DNA of 64,000 nt from Rhodococcus rhodochrous (GTDB taxonomy: Bacteria; Actinomycetota; Actinomycetes; Mycobacteriales; Mycobacteriaceae), in NCBI RefSeq assembly GCF_900187265.1, contig NZ_LT906450.1, positions 3,587,444 to 3,651,443 on the forward strand, written 5' to 3'. Position numbers and translations under genes: made by a program. Under the pieces are notes generated by a model, which was given only the letters and a program-made list of their open reading frames with translations, was not told where the DNA came from and did no database searches. Each line of letters starts with the position of its first letter. The stretch's first letter is position 1. This document shows, one piece after another, positions 19,178-28,421 of this stretch.

Positions 19178-20043
19178 CGTGCAGGCGGCACGGTTCCGTC
19201 ACCGGCGATCGCCTCGTGCAGCGCCTCCCGCCACGGACGCAAGGGGGTCAGGCCGGCGCCGACCCAGGCGCTGTCGTCGAGCACCGAGTAGGCGGGCCGG
19301 GGCGCGGGCCGGACGAACTCGTCGCTGCTGCACGGGTGCACCCGCTCCGGATCGGCGCCGATCTCCTCGAAGACCGCCCGGGCGAGGTCGAACCAGGTCG
19401 CTTCCCCGACGTTCGTCGCGTGCAGGATCCCGCCGGGGATCCCGTCGGCGCGGGAGGCGAGTTCGAGCAGGCCGTCCGCCAGGTCGCGGGCGTAGGTGGG
19501 GCAGCCACGCTGGTCGTCGACGACGCGCAGGGTGTCGCGTTCGCCCTCGAGTCGCCGCATGGTGGCGACGAAGTCGTTGCCGTCGCCGGTGTACACCCAG
19601 GCGGTACGCACGACGTGCGCGGTGGGCAGCGCCTCGAGCACCTTCCTCTCACCTGCGAGTTTCGTGCGGCCGTAGGCCGTGCGCGGGCCGGGCGGGGCGT
19701 CCACCCGGTAGGGCTCGGTCGCGTCGCCGGCGAAGACGTAGTCGGTGGAGACATGGACGAGACGGGCACCCTTGTCGGCACAGACGGCGGCCAGCACACC
19801 CGGGCCCGTGCCGTTCACCACAGCGGCTCGGTCCTCGTCGGTCTCGGCCGCGTCGACGGCGGTGTACGCGGCGGCATTGATCACCACGGAGCCCGGTTCG
19901 ACGGCGGCGGCCACGGCCTGCGGATCGGTGATGTCGACCTCGGTCGATCCGACACCGCGGATCGGGATCCCCGCCGCAGTGCCGCGGTTCACGAGATGAC
20001 GGCCGAGCTGGCCACGGGCTCCGGTGACGAGAACGCTACGCAC
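19174..20043 (-). CDS. rmlD: dTDP-4-dehydrorhamnose reductase
   Basis: Last step of dTDP-L-rhamnose synthesis, giving the donor for WbbL. The 289-residue extended SDR has the NAD(P) motif VLVTGARGQLG at residues about 4-14, VINAAAYTAVDAAE, HVSTDYVFAG and the catalytic YGRTKLAGE (Tyr-x3-Lys). GTG at 20043 gives the family N-terminus; the upstream in-frame codons to 20094 lack support. It is divergent from the LCP gene. Other rml genes are not in the window. Confidence 0.94.
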   Translation of the reverse strand: MRSVLVTGARGQLGRHLVNRGTAAGIPIRGVGSTEVDITDPQAVAAAVEPGSVVINAAAYTAVDAAETDEDRAAVVNGTGPGVLAAVCADKGARLVHVSTDYVFAGDATEPYRVDAPPGPRTAYGRTKLAGERKVLEALPTAHVVRTAWVYTGDGNDFVATMRRLEGERDTLRVVDDQRGCPTYARDLADGLLELASRADGIPGGILHATNVGEATWFDLARAVFEEIGADPERVHPCSSDEFVRPAPRPAYSVLDDSAWVGAGLTPLRPWREALHEAIAGDGTVPPAR

Positions 20044-20156
20044 TCGGAGAAGTCTGGCACGCCGGAGTGGTGCGCGCCGAGCAAGCGTCCCCACCAGTAG
20101 CCTTCAACCGAGAGCTACAGACACAGACCCCGTACCAGCCACAGGAGGAGTACCAG

Positions 20157-21833
20157 GTGCCGCCAGAGCCGCGTCGCCGCACCGGCCGACGTCCCGACCC
20201 GACGGGACGTCGCCCCCGCGCGGGCGATCCGACAGCTGCCGACGGCAGGTACGGGTCGGATCCCGGCCCTCGACAGTCGCGGCGTACCGCCCGGCGCGAG
20301 CCGCCCTCCCGCAGCCCCGGAACACCGGCGGAGGCGCGGGTGTACAGCGGCAGGCCGTGGCAGATCGCCGTCGCGATCGCGGCGTGCCTGGTGCTGGTCG
20401 TCACCGGCGTTGCCTGGCGCAGCGTCGACGCGCTGCAGTCGTCGTTGGCCTCGGTCCGCGGCCTGGCCCTCGGCGGCGGGGAGGACGGCGCCGTCGACAT
20501 CCTGCTGGTGGGCACGGACAGCCGCACCGATGCGCACGGCAATCCCCTCTCCCAGCGCGAGCTCGACGCGTTGCGCGCGGGTGAGGAAGTGGCGAACAAC
20601 ACCGACACGATCATCCTGCTCCGAGTGCCGAACGACGGCCGGTCGGCCACGGCGATGTCGATCCCCCGCGACACCTACGTCGAGGTGCCCGAGATCGGGA
20701 TGTCGAAGATCAACGCGGCGTACGGCGCCACGAAGGCGAACCGGCGCGCCGAGCTCGTCGAAGCCGACGCCGACGCGACCGAGACCGAACTCGAGAACGA
20801 ATCGACCCAGGCGGGCCGGGAGGCGCTCATCGAGTCGGTCGCCGACCTGACGGGTGTGACGGTGGACCATTACGCCGAGGTCGGACTCCTCGGCTTCGTG
20901 CTGCTCACCGACGCCGTCGGCGGTGTCGACGTGTGCCTGAACGCACCGGTGGACGAGCCGCTGTCGGGCGCCCGTTTCGACGCCGGTGTACAGACCCTGC
21001 AGGGTTCGGACGCACTGAGCTTCGTCCGCCAGCGTCACGACCTGCCGCGCGGCGATCTCGACCGGATCGTGCGGCAGCAGGTGTTCATGGCATCGCTGGC
21101 TCAGAAGGTCCTCAGCGCCAAGACGCTGTCCAACCCGTCGAAGGTGAGTCAGCTGACCGCCGCAGTGCAACGTTCAGTGGTGCTCGACTCCGATTGGGAC
21201 ATCATGGCGCTGGCGACCCAGCTGCAGGGCCTTGCCGGTGGCGACGTGACCTTCTCGACGATCCCTGTACAGGACATCAACGCGATGACCGATTACGGCG
21301 AGTCGGTCGTGCAGGTCGATCCGGACGAGGTTCGCTCCTTCGTCGCCGAGCTGATCGGCCGCGAACCGGACGGCAGCGAGACCACCTCGACCCCGGTGCC
21401 CGCCCCCGACATCGACGCGTCGACCGTCACGGTCGATGTCGCGAACGCCGGATCCGTGTCCGGCCTGGCCTCCCAGGTGTCCGCGGCCCTGTCCGAGGAG
21501 GGCTACGTCGAGGGCGAGGTGGGCAACTACACCGGTTCCGGTGTGGGCACGTCGACGGTCTTCGGTGCCGACGAGGACTCCGACGAGACTCGTGCGGTGG
21601 CCGCGGCGCTCGGTGGTCTCGCCACCGGGTCTGACCCCTCGCTCCCGGCCGGCACGGTGCGGGTCGTGCTCGCAGGCGACTACACCGGCCCCGGCTCGTC
21701 GTCGTACTCCGGTTCGTCCACCGCCGCATCCGCCTCCGACATCGGGGTGAGCCCGGCCGGTGGCACCGCCACCCCGGCTCCCTCCGCACCACCCATCGAT
21801 GCGGGCTCCGACGGCCCGCGCTGCGTGAACTGA
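20157..21833 (+). CDS. LytR-CpsA-Psr (LCP) family cell-wall ligase
   Basis: A 558-residue membrane protein that probably joins arabinogalactan (or other polymers) to peptidoglycan, the known job of LCP proteins in mycolata. A basic, proline-rich cytoplasmic tail (1-65) precedes one TM helix (about 68-87). The LCP domain follows, with DSRTDAHGN, RVPNDGRSATAMSIPRDTYVEVPEIG and the Arg-rich RQRHDLPRGDLDRIVRQQ active-site segment. A LytR_C domain lies after about 420, and a Ser/Gly/Pro-rich tail ends the protein. GTG at 20157 has AGGAGGAG; 30 further in-frame codons upstream are rejected. It is divergent from rmlD. Confidence 0.92.
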   Translation: MPPEPRRRTGRRPDPTGRRPRAGDPTAADGRYGSDPGPRQSRRTARREPPSRSPGTPAEARVYSGRPWQIAVAIAACLVLVVTGVAWRSVDALQSSLASVRGLALGGGEDGAVDILLVGTDSRTDAHGNPLSQRELDALRAGEEVANNTDTIILLRVPNDGRSATAMSIPRDTYVEVPEIGMSKINAAYGATKANRRAELVEADADATETELENESTQAGREALIESVADLTGVTVDHYAEVGLLGFVLLTDAVGGVDVCLNAPVDEPLSGARFDAGVQTLQGSDALSFVRQRHDLPRGDLDRIVRQQVFMASLAQKVLSAKTLSNPSKVSQLTAAVQRSVVLDSDWDIMALATQLQGLAGGDVTFSTIPVQDINAMTDYGESVVQVDPDEVRSFVAELIGREPDGSETTSTPVPAPDIDASTVTVDVANAGSVSGLASQVSAALSEEGYVEGEVGNYTGSGVGTSTVFGADEDSDETRAVAAALGGLATGSDPSLPAGTVRVVLAGDYTGPGSSSYSGSSTAASASDIGVSPAGGTATPAPSAPPIDAGSDGPRCVN

Positions 21834-21853
21834 CAGCCGAGAAGAAGGACATC

Positions 21854-22564
21854 GTGACCACCCTGACCGACGCACTGCTCGATCCGATCCTCGCCGAAGA
21901 TCCGGCGGGTCCGCGGATCACCTGGTACGACGACGCGACCGGCGCGCGTATCGAACTGTCGGCGCTCACCCTCGCCAACTGGGCCGCCAAGACGGCCAAC
22001 ATGATCCGCGACCAGTTCGGGATTCTTCCCGGCGGTCGCGTCGCGGTGCTGCTGCCCGCCCACTGGCAGAGCGCAGCGGTGCTGCTCGGTGCGTGGTGGG
22101 CCGGCGCCGAGGTGGTGCTCGAGGCCGACCCCGACGCCGACCTCGCGCTCGTCACCCCCGACCGGCTGGACGAGGTCGACACGGTCGCCGAGGTCGCGGC
22201 GTTGTCGCTCGACGCATTCGGTGCCCCCGTCCGCGACCTGCCGCCCGGGATCACGGACTACGCGACGGACGTGCGGATGCACGGCGACCAGTTCCGGTCC
22301 TCCGGTGCGGCCGATGCGGTGCTCGCCGGACGTTCACAGTCGGATGTGCTCACCGCCGCCACCGAGTCGGCGTCGGCGGCGGGTATCGGCAGCGGCGACC
22401 GCGTGTTGTCCTCCCGGTCGTGGTCGCAGCCCGACGATCTCGTCGCCGGACTGCTCGCGGTGCTCGCGGCCCGGGCGTCGCTGGTGCAGGTGAGCAATCC
22501 CGATCCCGAAGCCACCGAACGCCGCGTGGCGAGCGAGAAGATCACGGTTCGTCTGGACGGGTGA
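21854..22564 (+). CDS. TIGR03089-type actinobacterial protein
   Basis: A 236-residue conserved protein found mainly in mycolata. The sequence (NMIRDQFGILPGGRVAVLLPAHWQSAAVLLGAWWAGAEVV) resembles the N-terminal part of AMP-binding acyl-CoA synthetases, but the ATP-binding signature and C-terminal domain are absent, so it is not a complete ligase. Function unknown. GTG at 21854 follows GAAGAAGGA. It lies 20 bases after the LCP gene and its end overlaps the convergent HExxH gene by 23 bases. Confidence 0.85.
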   Translation: MTTLTDALLDPILAEDPAGPRITWYDDATGARIELSALTLANWAAKTANMIRDQFGILPGGRVAVLLPAHWQSAAVLLGAWWAGAEVVLEADPDADLALVTPDRLDEVDTVAEVAALSLDAFGAPVRDLPPGITDYATDVRMHGDQFRSSGAADAVLAGRSQSDVLTAATESASAAGIGSGDRVLSSRSWSQPDDLVAGLLAVLAARASLVQVSNPDPEATERRVASEKITVRLDG

Positions 22565-22955
22565 TCCCGCGCTCCTCGCGGTAGCCGCCGTCGGCGAGTC
22601 CCGCCTCGATCTCGAACCTGTTGCGGGATCCCGGGTTGCGGAGTTCCTCCCACAGATAACGCGCCGCGAAGCCGATGCCGTGGCGGGCCCACTGGTCCGC
22701 GTGCACGGCTTCGTGGCGCAGCAGCGCGCGTGTGGGTCGTATGCGGGTGAGGAAGACACCGCCGACGGTGGTGCCGCCGCGCGCGAAACCACCGCGCATA
22801 CCGCTGCAGACGAACAGTCCGTACTCGTCGTCGAAGGACACCGAGCCGCCCCAGGCCCTGCCCCACATCGTCGCGAGTGCGGTGACGAAACGTGCCGACG
22901 GGACGCCGCGCGATGCGCGTATCACCCTGGCACGCTTCCGTTCCCGTCCCGACAC
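22542..22955 (-). CDS. DUF4157-like zincin-fold protein
   Basis: A 137-residue protein with the zinc-protease-like motif HEAVH at 81-85 (RHEAVHADQW), of the kind found in short DUF4157-like proteins. A third zinc ligand may be the Glu of EIEAGLADGGY. No signal peptide or membrane helix is apparent. Function unknown; peptidase activity is a guess from the motif. GTG start at 22955. It is convergent with and overlaps the TIGR03089 gene. Confidence 0.7.
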   Translation of the reverse strand: MSGRERKRARVIRASRGVPSARFVTALATMWGRAWGGSVSFDDEYGLFVCSGMRGGFARGGTTVGGVFLTRIRPTRALLRHEAVHADQWARHGIGFAARYLWEELRNPGSRNRFEIEAGLADGGYREERGITRPDEP

Positions 22956-23004
22956 GGCTCGAGCCTACGCCGGCCATGCCGTTTCGGATCTCCGCCGTGC
23001 CCGC

Positions 23005-24447
23005 TCAGACCTTCGCGGGCACGTTCTCGTCGACGGCGTGGAGATCCTTGCGGCGGACGACCGGGATCGTCAGCGTGATCGCGGCGGCCACCAGCGCGAC
23101 GCCGCACCCGATGAGCAGACCGGTACGGAATCCGGCCTCGGTCGGGATGCTGTAGCCGGCGGCCTGCACGCTCATCTGCGACAGCACCACACCCACCACG
23201 GCAGCCGAGATCGACGTGCCCATCGAGCGCATGAGCGAGTTGACGCTGTTGGCGGAGGCCGTCTCGGACTGCGGCACGGCCGACATGATCAGTGCGGGCA
23301 TCGCACCGTACGCGAAGCCGACGCCGGTGCTGCAGATCGCGGTGACGACGAGCAGGCCCCAGGTCGACCCCATGAGGACGATCGACGAGCCGTATCCGAG
23401 CGCGATGATCAGGCAGCCCACGAAGAGCGTGACCTTCGGTCCGCGCTTCGACGAGAGCTTCCCTCCGATCGGCGAGACGAGCATCATCATGAGCCCGCCG
23501 GGAGCCATCCACAGACCCATCGCCAGCATCGACTGGCCCAGGCCGTAGCCGGTCTCGGCCGGCAGCTGGAGCAGCTGCGGGACGATCAGCGACTGCGCGT
23601 ACATGCCGAAGCCCACGACGACCGAGGCGCAGTTGGTCAACAGGACCGGGAGCCGCGCCGCGACCCGCAGATCGACGAGCGGCTCGGAGCGGCGCAGTTC
23701 CCACCAACCCCAGACCAGCAGGACGACGACGGCCGCGGCGAACAGATCGAGGGTCGTCGAGCTCGTCCACCCCCAGTCGCCGCCCTTCGAGATCGCGAGC
23801 AGCAGGCAGGTCAGAGCCGTTCCGAGGCCGAGCGCACCCACCACGTCGAAGCGGGCGGTGCTGCCCGTGCCACGCCCCTGGGGAGCCACCCGCCACAGCA
23901 GGACGAAGACCACGGCGCTCAGCACGCCAGTGGCCCAGAAGAGGGCGCGCCAGCTGGCGTTCTGGGCGACCGCGGCGGCGATCGGGAGGCCGAGCGCGCC
24001 ACCGATACCCATCGAGGCGCTCATCAGCGCGATCGAGGAGTGCAGACGCTCGGGAGGGAGCGCGTCACGCAACAGGCTGATGCCCAGGGGGATCAGACCG
24101 ACGCCGAGGCCCTGCAGGCCGCGGCCGATCAGCATCGGCACGAGCGACGACGCCATGGCGCACAGAACCGAGCCGAGAACGAGCGGCACCGTGCAGATCA
24201 ACAGCATCCGTCGCTTGCCGTACATGTCACCGAGGCGTCCGACGACGGGCGTGGCCACGGCACCGGTGAGCAGGGTGACGGTGATGACCCAGGACGCATT
24301 GGACGAGGACGTGTTCAGGATGGCGGGCAGCTGGGCGATGAGCGGCACGACCAGCGTCTGGGTGAGCGCGCCGACGATACCGGTGAAAGCGAGGACCCCC
24401 ACCAGCAGGGAGGAGCGCACCTGCTGCGCCCCGGGTGACTCCGACAT
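23005..24447 (-). CDS. MFS drug/metabolite exporter, 14-TM type
   Basis: A 480-residue major-facilitator exporter with the DHA2-like pattern. Motif A appears as RLGDMYGKRRMLL (about 68-80), motif C as the Gly/Pro-rich GIGGALGLPIAA, and 13-14 hydrophobic segments are visible. Substrate unknown; proton-driven drug or metabolite export is the family role. ATG at 24447 is chosen; an upstream 26-codon in-frame stretch lies in the divergent promoter. The MarR gene faces away across a 15-base palindrome, so it is probably repressed by that regulator. Confidence 0.88.
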   Translation of the reverse strand: MSESPGAQQVRSSLLVGVLAFTGIVGALTQTLVVPLIAQLPAILNTSSSNASWVITVTLLTGAVATPVVGRLGDMYGKRRMLLICTVPLVLGSVLCAMASSLVPMLIGRGLQGLGVGLIPLGISLLRDALPPERLHSSIALMSASMGIGGALGLPIAAAVAQNASWRALFWATGVLSAVVFVLLWRVAPQGRGTGSTARFDVVGALGLGTALTCLLLAISKGGDWGWTSSTTLDLFAAAVVVLLVWGWWELRRSEPLVDLRVAARLPVLLTNCASVVVGFGMYAQSLIVPQLLQLPAETGYGLGQSMLAMGLWMAPGGLMMMLVSPIGGKLSSKRGPKVTLFVGCLIIALGYGSSIVLMGSTWGLLVVTAICSTGVGFAYGAMPALIMSAVPQSETASANSVNSLMRSMGTSISAAVVGVVLSQMSVQAAGYSIPTEAGFRTGLLIGCGVALVAAAITLTIPVVRRKDLHAVDENVPAKV

Positions 24448-24511
24448 GTACGACTCCGTGATCGACGAAATGCGCCGGTTCCACCGGCAAGAATGTGTAT
24501 GGCGCACATGG

Positions 24512-24526
24512 TATGCATGATGCATA
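24512..24526. promoter_or_regulatory. Perfect 15-base palindrome, candidate MarR operator
   Basis: TATGCAT-G-ATGCATA is a perfect inverted repeat with 7-base arms. It sits between the divergent MFS and marR starts, where it could control both. Confidence 0.65.
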
Positions 24527-24592
24527 TCCGTCGGTCAACGCGGGAACGCCCATAATGGACACCGACCCGCCTAGGAGTGATGAAGCGCACAC

Positions 24593-25072
24593 ATGGACAA
24601 GCCGACGCACCTGATCGAGTTCGAAATCATGCTCCTGGGGCGGCATCTCACCTTCTTCGGGCCGCGCCGGCGCGACGCCGGGCACCTCGATCGCAGCGCC
24701 TACACGATGCTGAGCCGGTTGTGGGCCCAGGGACCGATGACCATCGGACAGCTCAGCGAGGCATTCGGTCTCGACGCCTCCACTGTGAACCGGCAGACCG
24801 CGGTCCTGTTGAAGTCGGGACTCGCTGAGCGCATCCCCGACCCGGACGGCGGTATCGCCCGCAAGTTCCGGATCACGGATGAGGGTGAACGTCGACTCGA
24901 CGACGAACGCGCCCGAGCCGTCGAAGGACTCGAGCGCGTTCTGGTCGACTGGGACGCCGAGGACGTGACGCGGTTCGCCCGCTATCTCGAGCGGTTCAAC
25001 ACCGACATCGAGCGGCTGTCCGGGGCACCGTGGACCCGACCGGCCCACATCCGCCCGCCCGGCGAGGACTGA
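24593..25072 (+). CDS. MarR-family regulator
   Basis: A 159-residue winged-helix regulator. The DNA-binding part is at about 45-100 (MTIGQLSEAFGLDASTVNRQ, then the wing PDPDGGIARKFRITDEG). It is the typical divergent partner of an MFS exporter, so substrate-sensed derepression of the pump is likely. ATG at 24593; the AGGAG at 24573 is too far away to be ideal. It ends 10 bases before the convergent ABC permease with no clear terminator between. Confidence 0.88.
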   Translation: MDKPTHLIEFEIMLLGRHLTFFGPRRRDAGHLDRSAYTMLSRLWAQGPMTIGQLSEAFGLDASTVNRQTAVLLKSGLAERIPDPDGGIARKFRITDEGERRLDDERARAVEGLERVLVDWDAEDVTRFARYLERFNTDIERLSGAPWTRPAHIRPPGED

Positions 25073-25082
25073 GTTCCCCCGG

Positions 25083-27527
25083 TCACCCGGCCATCGCCGC
25101 GACCGGCGACACCCGGCTCGCGCGCTGGGCGGGGACGAGCGACGCCACCACACCCGCGAGACCGCCCACCAGGACGATCGCTGCGAGCTGCCACCACGGC
25201 ACCGCCCCGAATTCGATGTGACCCGTGCCGATCACCGAGGCCGTGCCGGCCGCACCGAGCAGCAGACCGAGCACCACGCCGAGCAGCGACGCCACGCCGG
25301 CGATGATCGACGCCTCCCGCACCAGCAGACTCCGCACACCGGCCCGCGAGAGACCGACCGAGCGCAGCATCGCGGTCTCCCGTCGCCGCTCGAGCACCGA
25401 CAACGCCATCGTGTTGCCCACGCCGATCAGGGCGATCACCACAGCCACGGACAGCAGCCCGCCGACGATCAGCAGCATCGTGTCGAGAATCTTCTCGAGC
25501 ATCTGCCGCATCTGCACCGCACCGACCACGTCACTGCCCGGAACCTCGGCCGCGGCGATCCGCGACAGGTCGTCGGAGACCGCGACGAGGTCCTCGTCCG
25601 ACAGTCCCCGATCGAGTTTCAGCCACAGGGTGTCCGCCGTGACGGGACCGGCGACGGCGGTCAGATCGCTCCACTCGATCATGTCGGGCATCCCGATCTC
25701 CGTCGTGGCGACGGTCAGCTCGCGTGCGCCCACCGGGCCACCGACGGTCACGACAGCTCCGTCGTCCACGCCCACCGATCTCGCCAGGGACCGTTCGAGC
25801 ACGATCGTCCCAGCCTCGGGAAGCCGCACGTCCGTCCGGACGGTCGAGGCCATCGCCGCGGGATCGACGCCGAGGACCGACGCCTCCGTGCCACCGATCA
25901 TGAGGTCGACGGTGGCGAGCTCGGCTCCGCTGTGCACCCGGTCGACCGCCGTCAGCCGCTCGATCACCTCCGGTGCGAGACCGTCGCGTTCGGGCGCGGT
26001 CACGGCCATGTCGACGGGGAAGTTCTCGTCGATCACGTCGGGCGCACCGCCCTTGAGCGTGCCGATCCCCACGACGAGGGTCGAGGTCAACGTCACACCG
26101 ATGAACAGCGCGGTGGCCGTCGACGCGGTGCGGCGAGGATTGCGCCGCGCGTTGCCCGCGGCGAGCGCCGCGAGCGGACCACCGGCACGGGCGAGCACGT
26201 CCCCCACCGCACCGACCGCGGCGGGCACGAGACGGCGGGAGGCGAGCACGACACCGACGAACAGCAGCAGTCCGCCGGGGCATGCGACGAGCACGTTCGC
26301 CATGACGACCCCGAGCCCGAGCAGTGCCGTGCCGCCGAGGATCGCCAGCGCGGCGCAGATGCGGCGCACCCACGAGTCGCGTACCGGTTCGGGGCGGGTC
26401 TCGAGGGGCTGCAGGGCCGCGAGCGCCCGCACGCGGGTCGCCGCACGCGCGGCGCCGTTCGCGGCGACCACCGTCATGCCCGTTCCCACGATCAGACCCG
26501 CGAGCACCGTCGTGGTCGTCACCGAGATCGATGTGAGCGGGAGCGGGGCGTCCACGGCCTGCGCGACGGCCACCACGGCCGCGGCGAGTCCGGTCCCGCC
26601 GAGCACGCCGAGGACGGCCGCGACGAGACCGACGACGAACGCCTCACCGCGGACACTGCGCCGGATCTGGGCGGACGTCACGCCGACGCAGCGCATCAGG
26701 GCCAGTTCGCGGGTGCGCGCGGCGAGCAGGACGGAGAAGGTGTTCGCGATGACCAGGCCGGCCACGACCACCGAGATCGCCGCGAAGCACAGCAGGACGT
26801 TGCGCAGCAGGGCGACGTCCCCGACATAGCCGTCGGCGACCGCCGTGGCGCGATCGGCACCCGGCACGACGTCGACACCCGGCATCGGCGCAAGTGCCGC
26901 TCGCACGGCGTCGGCGTCACCGACGGCACGGACCTCCCAATCCGTCGTATCGCCGGACCACGACCGCACCTGTGCGACGTCGACGAAGACCGATCCCGGG
27001 CTCAGGGCGAGCGGCGATCCGTCGAGATCGACGACGCCGACGACCTCCACGGTGGTCGGGGGCACGGAACCCGTCAGGTCGGCGACGGTGATCTCGTCAC
27101 CGATCGCCCGGCCGGACGACGAGCCGACGGCCACCTCACCCGGGTTCGACGGCCAGCGGCCGTCCCCGAGTTGCTGCCACCGCAGGGCGCCCTCGGGTGC
27201 GATGCTCGTCGCGGTGCCGTTCGAGGACGACCCGTCGGCGCCGATCAGCCGGACGGGACCGCTGACGTCGAGCGCCGCCGCCTCGACTCCCGGTGTCGTG
27301 GCGACCAGCGTGAGCACCTCGTCGGGTGCGACGGTGGAGTCGACGGGAAGAGCGACGGCCGCGACCCCCTCGTACCGGGCCGCGGTGGATTTCGAGACCG
27401 ACGCGCTCACCGTGTCGCCGAGCACGAGGGTCGTGACGACGAACGCGACCGCGACGAAGACCGCCAGCGCGGACGCGACGTACCGCCCCCGATGGGCGCG
27501 GGCCTGGGCCAGGACGAGATGCCTCAT
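25083..27527 (-). CDS. ABC transporter permease, FtsX type, duplicated
   Basis: An 814-residue permease of the MacB/FtsX (type VII ABC) architecture. One N-terminal TM (about 16-37) precedes an extracytoplasmic MacB-like domain; then come two groups of TM helices with FtsX signatures (IANTFSVLLAARTRELALMRCVGV, about 255; GVGNTMALSVLERRRETAMLRSVGLSRA, near 700) on either side of a second extracytoplasmic domain. It pairs with the ATPase that overlaps its start by 4 bases. Likely exports or senses a lipid, peptide or antibiotic; substrate unknown. It ends 10 bases from convergent marR. Confidence 0.9.
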   Translation of the reverse strand: MRHLVLAQARAHRGRYVASALAVFVAVAFVVTTLVLGDTVSASVSKSTAARYEGVAAVALPVDSTVAPDEVLTLVATTPGVEAAALDVSGPVRLIGADGSSSNGTATSIAPEGALRWQQLGDGRWPSNPGEVAVGSSSGRAIGDEITVADLTGSVPPTTVEVVGVVDLDGSPLALSPGSVFVDVAQVRSWSGDTTDWEVRAVGDADAVRAALAPMPGVDVVPGADRATAVADGYVGDVALLRNVLLCFAAISVVVAGLVIANTFSVLLAARTRELALMRCVGVTSAQIRRSVRGEAFVVGLVAAVLGVLGGTGLAAAVVAVAQAVDAPLPLTSISVTTTTVLAGLIVGTGMTVVAANGAARAATRVRALAALQPLETRPEPVRDSWVRRICAALAILGGTALLGLGVVMANVLVACPGGLLLFVGVVLASRRLVPAAVGAVGDVLARAGGPLAALAAGNARRNPRRTASTATALFIGVTLTSTLVVGIGTLKGGAPDVIDENFPVDMAVTAPERDGLAPEVIERLTAVDRVHSGAELATVDLMIGGTEASVLGVDPAAMASTVRTDVRLPEAGTIVLERSLARSVGVDDGAVVTVGGPVGARELTVATTEIGMPDMIEWSDLTAVAGPVTADTLWLKLDRGLSDEDLVAVSDDLSRIAAAEVPGSDVVGAVQMRQMLEKILDTMLLIVGGLLSVAVVIALIGVGNTMALSVLERRRETAMLRSVGLSRAGVRSLLVREASIIAGVASLLGVVLGLLLGAAGTASVIGTGHIEFGAVPWWQLAAIVLVGGLAGVVASLVPAQRASRVSPVAAMAG

Positions 27528-28309
27528 CGGACCGGCACCACCGTTCGGGAGGTGCGCAGGTCGCGAAGCGCATCGAGCACCGAATCCGCTGTGGGTTGCG
27601 CGATCTCACCGGCGAGCCGACCGTCGGCGAGCAGCACCACCCGATCGGAGTAGGAGGCCGCGACCGGATCGTGCGTCACCATCACCACGGTCTGGCCGGT
27701 CTCCCGCACGCTCGACCGGAGCATGGAGAGCACCTCCGCGCCGGACTGCGAGTCGAGGTTTCCGGTGGGTTCGTCCGCGAAGATCACGTCGGGCTGCGGC
27801 AGGAGCGCCCGCGCTACGGCGACGCGTTGCTGCTGACCGCCGGACATCTCGTGGGGAAGATGGTCGAGCCGGTCGGTCAGACCGAGCCTGCCGGTCACCT
27901 CGTCGAACCAGTCCGGCGCCGGGCGCGAGCCTGCCAGCCGCATCGGCAGCAGGATGTTGTCGCGGGCGGTGAGCACGGGCAGCAGATTGAACGCTTGGAA
28001 GACGAAACCGATGCGGTCGCGGCGCAGTTCGGTGAGCACCGCATCGGGGGCGGTGCTGATCTCGACGTCGGCGCGGCGGCCGTCACCGTGGAGGATCACG
28101 CGCCCGGAATCGACACCGTCGAGACCGGCGAGGGCGTGCATGAGCGTCGACTTGCCGGATCCGGACGGTCCCATGATCGCGGTGAAGCGTCCCCGCTCGA
28201 AGGCGATGGACACCCCGTCGAGGGCACGCACCTCGGCGTCGCCGCGGCCGTAGACGCGGACGACCCCCTGAGCCGAACATACCGGTACGAAAGAGCTGAT
28301 CGAAGTCAT
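27524..28309 (-). CDS. ABC transporter ATP-binding protein
   Basis: A 261-residue MacB/LolD-type ATPase for the adjacent FtsX permease. Walker A GPSGSGKST, the Q-loop in FVFQAFNLLP, signature MSGGQQQRVAVARAL, Walker B VIFADEPTGNLD and H-loop MVTHD are all intact. ATG at 28309 is preceded by a TAGCGT box six bases upstream, so it probably starts a leaderless transcript separate from the two-component genes. A hairpin lies in the gap to the response regulator gene. Confidence 0.92.
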   Translation of the reverse strand: MTSISSFVPVCSAQGVVRVYGRGDAEVRALDGVSIAFERGRFTAIMGPSGSGKSTLMHALAGLDGVDSGRVILHGDGRRADVEISTAPDAVLTELRRDRIGFVFQAFNLLPVLTARDNILLPMRLAGSRPAPDWFDEVTGRLGLTDRLDHLPHEMSGGQQQRVAVARALLPQPDVIFADEPTGNLDSQSGAEVLSMLRSSVRETGQTVVMVTHDPVAASYSDRVVLLADGRLAGEIAQPTADSVLDALRDLRTSRTVVPVR

Positions 28310-28315
28310 GCTTCG

Positions 28316-28321
28316 ACGCTA
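28316..28321 (-). promoter_or_regulatory. -10 box TAGCGT for leaderless ABC operon
   Basis: TAGCGT on the minus strand is followed by six bases (CGAAGC) and the ATG at 28309. This suggests the ABC pair has its own promoter, which the adjacent response regulator could control. Confidence 0.5.
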
Positions 28322-28375
28322 GAAACGATGCGGCGCACGCACATCGACCCGCGAGTCGATCTTCGCCGCCCCGGT

Positions 28376-28393
28376 GTCCTCCCCCGGGAGGAC
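28376..28393 (-). terminator. Hairpin between response regulator and ABC genes
   Basis: Eight-base-pair stem GTCCTCCC with its complement and a 2-base centre, 29 bases after the regulator stop. There is no U-tract, so it may be an attenuator or processing site rather than a full terminator. Confidence 0.4.
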
Positions 28394-28421
28394 CGGTCGT
28401 CTCCGGGATGGCACCACGGTC

